Origin: Phycisphaerae bacterium
GTDB lineage: Bacteria; Planctomycetota; Phycisphaerae; Phycisphaerales; SM1A02
Reading direction: 5' to 3'
Assembly (NCBI GenBank): GCA_002862325.1
Contig: PKCT01000081.1
Location: 1 to 10,076, forward strand
DNA length: 10,076 bases
Shown here: positions 6,281 through 10,076 of the stretch, one piece after another
How the letters are laid out: each line of letters opens with the position of its first letter
How positions within the stretch are numbered: position 1 is the stretch's first letter
Translations under genes and position numbers: made by a program
Notes under the pieces: model-generated
The model's database searches: none
Told to the model about the DNA's origin: nothing
What the model saw: only the letters and a program-made list of their open reading frames with translations

Positions 6281-7752
6281 TCACGATGCGACGGTCGACA
6301 GCGCGGCGGTGGGGGTTCTCCCTGATCGAACTTCTTCTGGCGATCTTCATCCTCGGCGTCGGGATCATCTCGATCGCCGCGGTCTTTCCCGCCGGAATCA
6401 TCCTTCAGCGCAAGGCCCAGGACGACGTCCTCGGGCCCGCGGTCGCGGAATCGGCCTTGTCGCTCATCCGCTCCCGTCTCTCGCAGGACGACTTCGGTAC
6501 GTTCGAGGAATTCGGCTTCCCCGACGCGATCCCCTTCCTCAACCCCGGTGGTCCGAATGGCTGGATCCAGGGCGAGGGGCAGTGGAATCGATGGCTTGAT
6601 CGGCGAGACGCCTACACCATTCGCGGCGATTGGCCGTGGATGCGGCCGACGATGGCCGCGGTACCGGTCGACTTCGATTTCGAGCCGGAGGACGCCCTTC
6701 CCGGCGAGGTGCCTCGGGAATGGAAGGATCTTGGCCGCATCGCGGGCGATATCGACATCTTCGGTGCGCGCATGGCGAGAAGGTACCTCGCACCGCAGCT
6801 GCCCTTCGCCGCGTATCCCGGCGACGAGGGTGACAATCTCGAGCTGGTGTGGCCGACGAGCTGGTCGACCGCGGAGTTCGCGCGGGGGGGAGTCGTTCCC
6901 GCGTTGCCGGACCTGTCGAATCCGCAGACGGCAAATGTGTTCGAAGACGACCCCGAGGCGTTTCTCTACGGGATTCCGTTCAACCGAGAGAAGTACAGCC
7001 TCCTCGCACTCGATCCTGATCGCACCGATCCTGAGCTCGATTCGAAGACCGATCCGCTCGTCACCATCCGGCAGGACGAGCGGTTCTGGCCTGGGGGAAC
7101 TGGATTCTTCGAGGGGCAGGATCAGCCGCAGTACGTCTGGGACTGCATGTTCCGGAAGTTCCAGGGCCAGGTGCAGGTCGCGATCTTCGTCTACCGGCTG
7201 AACGCCGCGGGCAAGGGCGCACCCTACGCGGTGAGTCAGGACCCCGGGCCGGCCGGCTCGAGCACGGAGTTCGCCCGCGACTCGTGGCGGCCTCCCATGC
7301 CGATGAGACTGGATCTGCGTTTCGGAGACGACGTCGAGCCGCTCGATCCGTTCGGCGCCGATCAGAACGAGGAGCTCGGCGAAAACCTCAACAACACCGA
7401 CGCGGAGCGGAACGTCGTTCCCGGGACCGAGGCGAACTTCTCCGGTGCGCTGGAAGCGTCGTTTCTCGAGCCCAGATTCGAGACCTGGCAGAACGCGGGG
7501 CAGTGGCTGCTCGATCCCTACGGCCGGGTGCACCGCATCCTCCAGGGGCGCAACACGAAGCGCGAGGGGCCGGTGCGCTTGACCCGCCCCATCCCTGAAC
7601 AGTCGCCGAGTTCGGTCTTCAACAACGGATGGCAGAATCCGGACGCCTGGCAGACGGACGTGAATCAGGTTCGTTCGCTGTGGTACGTACCTTCCGAAGA
7701 CCGGCGTGGCTATTCCCTGACTCCCGTCTACGTGACCGTGAGGACGCTCTGA
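6277..7752 (+). CDS. Large PilV/GspI-like minor pseudopilin
   Basis: Pilin-like protein of 491 aa. Gly13 precedes FSLIE (Phe14 mature +1, Glu18 Glu+5). The hydrophobic helix continues as LLLAIFILGVGIISIAAV and runs into FPAG (37-40), a PilV/GspI-type start that I associate with planctomycete prepilin-type proteins (memory, not a search). The passenger of about 450 residues is Trp-rich and acidic and matches no domain I can name; GspI is usually about 120-130 aa. It has one visible Cys, in VWDCMF. It is the fourth consecutive prepilin-like gene, entered through an ATGA overlap and left through TGATG, where its stop shares one base with the next ATG. A run of seven G lies at 6884-6890. Position after the GspH-like gene fits GspI. 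The N-terminus is certain as a prepilin; the subfamily is less so. Confidence 0.88.
   Translation: MITMRRSTARRWGFSLIELLLAIFILGVGIISIAAVFPAGIILQRKAQDDVLGPAVAESALSLIRSRLSQDDFGTFEEFGFPDAIPFLNPGGPNGWIQGEGQWNRWLDRRDAYTIRGDWPWMRPTMAAVPVDFDFEPEDALPGEVPREWKDLGRIAGDIDIFGARMARRYLAPQLPFAAYPGDEGDNLELVWPTSWSTAEFARGGVVPALPDLSNPQTANVFEDDPEAFLYGIPFNREKYSLLALDPDRTDPELDSKTDPLVTIRQDERFWPGGTGFFEGQDQPQYVWDCMFRKFQGQVQVAIFVYRLNAAGKGAPYAVSQDPGPAGSSTEFARDSWRPPMPMRLDLRFGDDVEPLDPFGADQNEELGENLNNTDAERNVVPGTEANFSGALEASFLEPRFETWQNAGQWLLDPYGRVHRILQGRNTKREGPVRLTRPIPEQSPSSVFNNGWQNPDAWQTDVNQVRSLWYVPSEDRRGYSLTPVYVTVRTL
7740..7744 (+). promoter_or_regulatory. Shine-Dalgarno GAGGA that decides the GspJ-like start
   Basis: GAGGA ends 7 nt before ATG 7752, which forms a TGATG junction with the preceding stop. 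An in-frame ATG exists upstream at 7629, but it would add 41 residues ahead of the leader and lie wholly inside the preceding gene. The short Arg-rich leader from 7752 is the normal prepilin form, so 7752 is preferred. Confidence 0.55.
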
Positions 7753-9530
7753 TGCGCAGCAGGCATGGATTTGAATGGAGTCTCGAGACCCGACGTCGTG
7801 GATTCACGCTGACCGAACTCCTGGTCGCGGTGGTGGTTCTCCTCGTGGTGATCCTCGCGGTCGGACGAATCTTCTCGACCACCAGTGCGGTGGTCCGAAC
7901 GGGCGAGGCCAGCAGTCGCGTCCTGCAGGAGATCACGGCGATCGAGCAACTGGTTCGCAAGGACTTCAGCCGCATCTCCTCCGACGGATTCCTGCTCGTG
8001 CAGTGCGTCGCGGTCCGGAACGACGTCATGGAGTCGGTCGGGGGCGGGGATCTTCTCGATCCCTCGCAGCCTCCCGATCACATCATTCGGTGCGATCAGG
8101 TCGCCTTCATCGCCGACGAGCTCGCGATCGGAAGTCGGACTTCCGGGATGGCGGCGTTCCAAGAAGGTGGAGGTGGAACTGGGTCTCTCTACACCGGGAC
8201 CGAACCGACCCCGCAGACCACCACGAGCCTGATCTATCTCGGCCACGGGTACCAGCTTCCGTTCCTGCCCCGGTCGCTCGACGAACCGCTCGACCCGCTC
8301 TGGCCGTCCAATGGTGGTCTGGTTCTGCAACCGTGGTACCGCCCTCTGCCGAGTGACGCGAGCGGACGCATCCAACTCCAGCGATGGCCGAGTGGAGCGA
8401 CCTACCCCGGCCAGTACAACGGCTCCCAGCCCTCGGTCAAGGAATGGGCGCTCGCCCGGCAGGAGATCCTGATCGCGGACGACTACGACGGCGAGCCGGA
8501 GTTCTACATGGCGAAGTCGTTCGCCGATCAGAGTCGCAACGCGGCCGCAGCCTATTTCGATGACACGATGCGGTCCTCCCGGGTCGAGATCCTTTCGAGT
8601 GACCTGGCACGGCTGCGGGAGGTCATCCGAAACAACGGTCCCCAGGGGGTCGCCGATGGTGTTCTCAACTATCGCCCGCGTTCGGAGAAGTCACCTCCGA
8701 CGCTCCAACGTGAAGACGTCCTGATGGCATCCAACGTGCTTGGCTCGAACTGTTCGAGTTTCGTGGTCGATTGGACCTGGGGCGACGGCGTCGGGCAGGA
8801 CCTTTCGCTCGACCTCGACCCCAACCGGAGCCTGCGAGGCGCCGTCCGGGGCATCTCGGTATCGGGTGGCGTTCGAGCGGGGCTCGGTGCGGAGGACACG
8901 ACCGTCACCGAAGCCGGGGTCGGTGCATCGCCATGGTTTGGTCTGGGCAAGGTCCAACCAGGCAATGTCGAACCCGTGCTCGACAACTACGGCAATCCCA
9001 ATCTCGACGTCACGACCGCGACCACGATTCTCCTGGACGAGACCGGCAGCTTCTACGACCGGGGTGTGCGGTTCTATCCTCCGATCGACTACGACCCCGG
9101 ATGCGCGATCTTCGCCGGCGACTCGCCGCCGGCGAATCCTGCGTCGATTCCGAACGGCGCCACGCTGTTCCCGCAGGTCGTCGAGAACATCGAAGGCGCC
9201 GACATCGCGAATCTGGATCTCGAGAGCGTGGTCGATCGGCCGTTCGGGACCGACGTGCCGATCTGGCGGTATCGAGCGTTCTTCGGATTGAACGGCGACG
9301 AACCGTTCGTCCGGGACGGCACCAGAAGGCCCGTCTCCATCATCTCCAGTGGCAGCGACGGACAGGGGCCGAGACCCTGGCCGGTGTATCGATCCGACTA
9401 CACCCCCTGGCCTTCGGCGTTGCGCATTACGGCGACCTTCGGGGATCCCAAGGGAGCGATCGAAGGTGGACGTCAAGTGCAGTTCGTGATTCAGATCCCC
9501 AAGCGTGTTCAGGACCTTCCGGAAGGGTGA
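7752..9530 (+). CDS. Large PilW/GspJ-like minor pseudopilin
   Basis: Pilin-like protein of 592 aa. The leader ends RRRG, with Gly17 before FTLTE (Phe18 mature +1, Glu22 Glu+5) and a hydrophobic helix to about residue 38. The next part, RVLQEITAIEQLVRKDFSRI then SDGFLLVQ, fits the post-helix region of PilW/GspJ, where a conserved Asp-rich dyad follows the helix. The end, WPSALRIT (553-560) then QFVIQIP, is the typical closing strand pair of GspJ proteins. GspJ is about 200 aa, so roughly 400 residues are inserted between these two conserved ends; I recognise no domain in the insert. By analogy it would be part of the tip complex with the I- and K-like proteins. It sits between a TGATG junction and a 5-nt gap. 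Confidence 0.88.
   Translation: MRSRHGFEWSLETRRRGFTLTELLVAVVVLLVVILAVGRIFSTTSAVVRTGEASSRVLQEITAIEQLVRKDFSRISSDGFLLVQCVAVRNDVMESVGGGDLLDPSQPPDHIIRCDQVAFIADELAIGSRTSGMAAFQEGGGGTGSLYTGTEPTPQTTTSLIYLGHGYQLPFLPRSLDEPLDPLWPSNGGLVLQPWYRPLPSDASGRIQLQRWPSGATYPGQYNGSQPSVKEWALARQEILIADDYDGEPEFYMAKSFADQSRNAAAAYFDDTMRSSRVEILSSDLARLREVIRNNGPQGVADGVLNYRPRSEKSPPTLQREDVLMASNVLGSNCSSFVVDWTWGDGVGQDLSLDLDPNRSLRGAVRGISVSGGVRAGLGAEDTTVTEAGVGASPWFGLGKVQPGNVEPVLDNYGNPNLDVTTATTILLDETGSFYDRGVRFYPPIDYDPGCAIFAGDSPPANPASIPNGATLFPQVVENIEGADIANLDLESVVDRPFGTDVPIWRYRAFFGLNGDEPFVRDGTRRPVSIISSGSDGQGPRPWPVYRSDYTPWPSALRITATFGDPKGAIEGGRQVQFVIQIPKRVQDLPEG
9521..9526 (+). promoter_or_regulatory. Shine-Dalgarno GGAAGG for the GspK-like gene
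   Basis: GGAAGG overlaps the last codons of the GspJ-like gene and ends 9 nt before ATG 9536. The next in-frame ATG, at 9545, would leave 18 nt, so 9536 is the better start. This supports a translated gene here even though its stop is outside the window. Confidence 0.5.
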
Positions 9531-9535
9531 TCCCC

Positions 9536-10076
9536 ATGACCACCATGCCAACTTTCCCTACTCGCAACGTTCCTGTCCGCCGGTCCACGGCCTCCCACGA
9601 CCCACGTCGCGGCAATGCACTGGTGCTGGTCACCGCGGTCCTCGTTCTGCTGGTGATCATCGCGACGGCGTACATCTCTCGTGCGCAGTCGATCCGGTCT
9701 ATCGCCAGCACCCAGCGTCAGATCCTCGGACGCGGTGAGGCAGTCGAACTCTCGACGAGCGTCGTGGCCGATACCATCGCCGCGGATCTCTTCCCGCGCC
9801 TGGTGCAGGCGGATGATCCCGGAATCGACGCCGGACAGGTTTCGACCTCGTCCACGCCGAGGCCACTCGTCGATCAGGTACGAACCCCGGTGACGAACTT
9901 CTTCTTCGGCTCGGGCTCGGGGGAGGACGAAGCGAACTTCGTCGACGTGCCCATCACGCGGTACATGAACGACCCTCAGGGCGAGGTCAATGTCGATACC
10001 GGCGTGAAGTTCACCTACGCGCCATACAACTTCGCCCCGTATGAGACGAAGCCCTGGACCAATTGGCCGGACGGCG
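9536..10076 (+). CDS. GspK/PilX-like protein, N-terminal part (cut by window edge)
   Basis: The frame is open from ATG 9536 to the right edge (180 complete codons), so the C-terminus is missing. The leader of about 26 residues ends DPRRG, followed by NALVLVTAVLVLLVIIATAYI (27-47), a single hydrophobic helix. This R-G-x-AL-V pattern is that of PilX/GspK proteins, and the position +5 after Gly26 is Leu instead of the Glu found in the five preceding pilins; loss of Glu+5 is the hallmark of GspK. The residues after the helix (RAQSIRSIASTQRQ, then GRGEAVELS) fit the GspK/PilX amphipathic region. It starts 5 nt after the previous stop, so it belongs to the same transcript. In classical systems GspK caps the pseudopilus tip with GspI and GspJ. 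The visible passenger has no domain I recognise. Confidence 0.82.
   Translation, partial: MTTMPTFPTRNVPVRRSTASHDPRRGNALVLVTAVLVLLVIIATAYISRAQSIRSIASTQRQILGRGEAVELSTSVVADTIAADLFPRLVQADDPGIDAGQVSTSSTPRPLVDQVRTPVTNFFFGSGSGEDEANFVDVPITRYMNDPQGEVNVDTGVKFTYAPYNFAPYETKPWTNWPDG

Noticed and set aside
6268..7533. Long minus-strand frame across the GspI-like gene
   Set aside because: It is an antisense shadow caused by codon bias, without family resemblance.
7629..7751. In-frame upstream extension of the GspJ-like gene
   Set aside because: It would add 41 residues before a normal short leader and lies inside the preceding gene. GAGGA and the TGATG junction support 7752.

Overview
The window is one operon-like block of eight same-strand genes for a type II secretion / type IV pilus-like filament machine, running rightward and cut by the right edge. 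The DNA is G+C-rich with strong third-position GC bias. The pseudopilins are several, Arg-led and unusually large, and one has an N-terminus of the type GFSLIELLLAIFILGVGI..FPAG. From memory of the family, this suggests a planctomycete-type bacterium (Phycisphaerae-like). That is inference, because no taxonomic marker is present.

Layout: 1-22 may hold the last codons of an upstream gene. 23-274 is a leader with an AT-rich first part and a perfect 9-bp hairpin (195-218). 275-2026 is a GspE/PilB-type assembly ATPase. 2027-2099 is a spacer holding two adjacent perfect 6-bp hairpins. 2100-3419 is a GspF/PilC-type inner-membrane platform protein with an unusual Lys/Arg-rich linker. 3475-9530 holds five consecutive prepilin-like genes, coupled by three ATGA overlaps and one TGATG junction. 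From 9536 to the right edge is a GspK/PilX-like protein that lacks the Glu+5 of the other pilins.

The order is colinear with the classical gspE-F-G-H-I-J-K operon, with one extra GspG-like gene inserted (E, F, G, G', H, I, J, K). By analogy the ATPase and platform would power assembly of a periplasmic filament. Its body would be the G-like subunits and its tip the H/I/J/K-like minor subunits. Each pilin keeps a short Arg-rich leader, a Gly/Phe cleavage site and a hydrophobic helix, but its passenger domain is much larger than in proteobacterial homologues. The secretin, GspC/L/M and prepilin peptidase are not in the window. No RNA genes, mobile elements or CRISPR arrays were seen.
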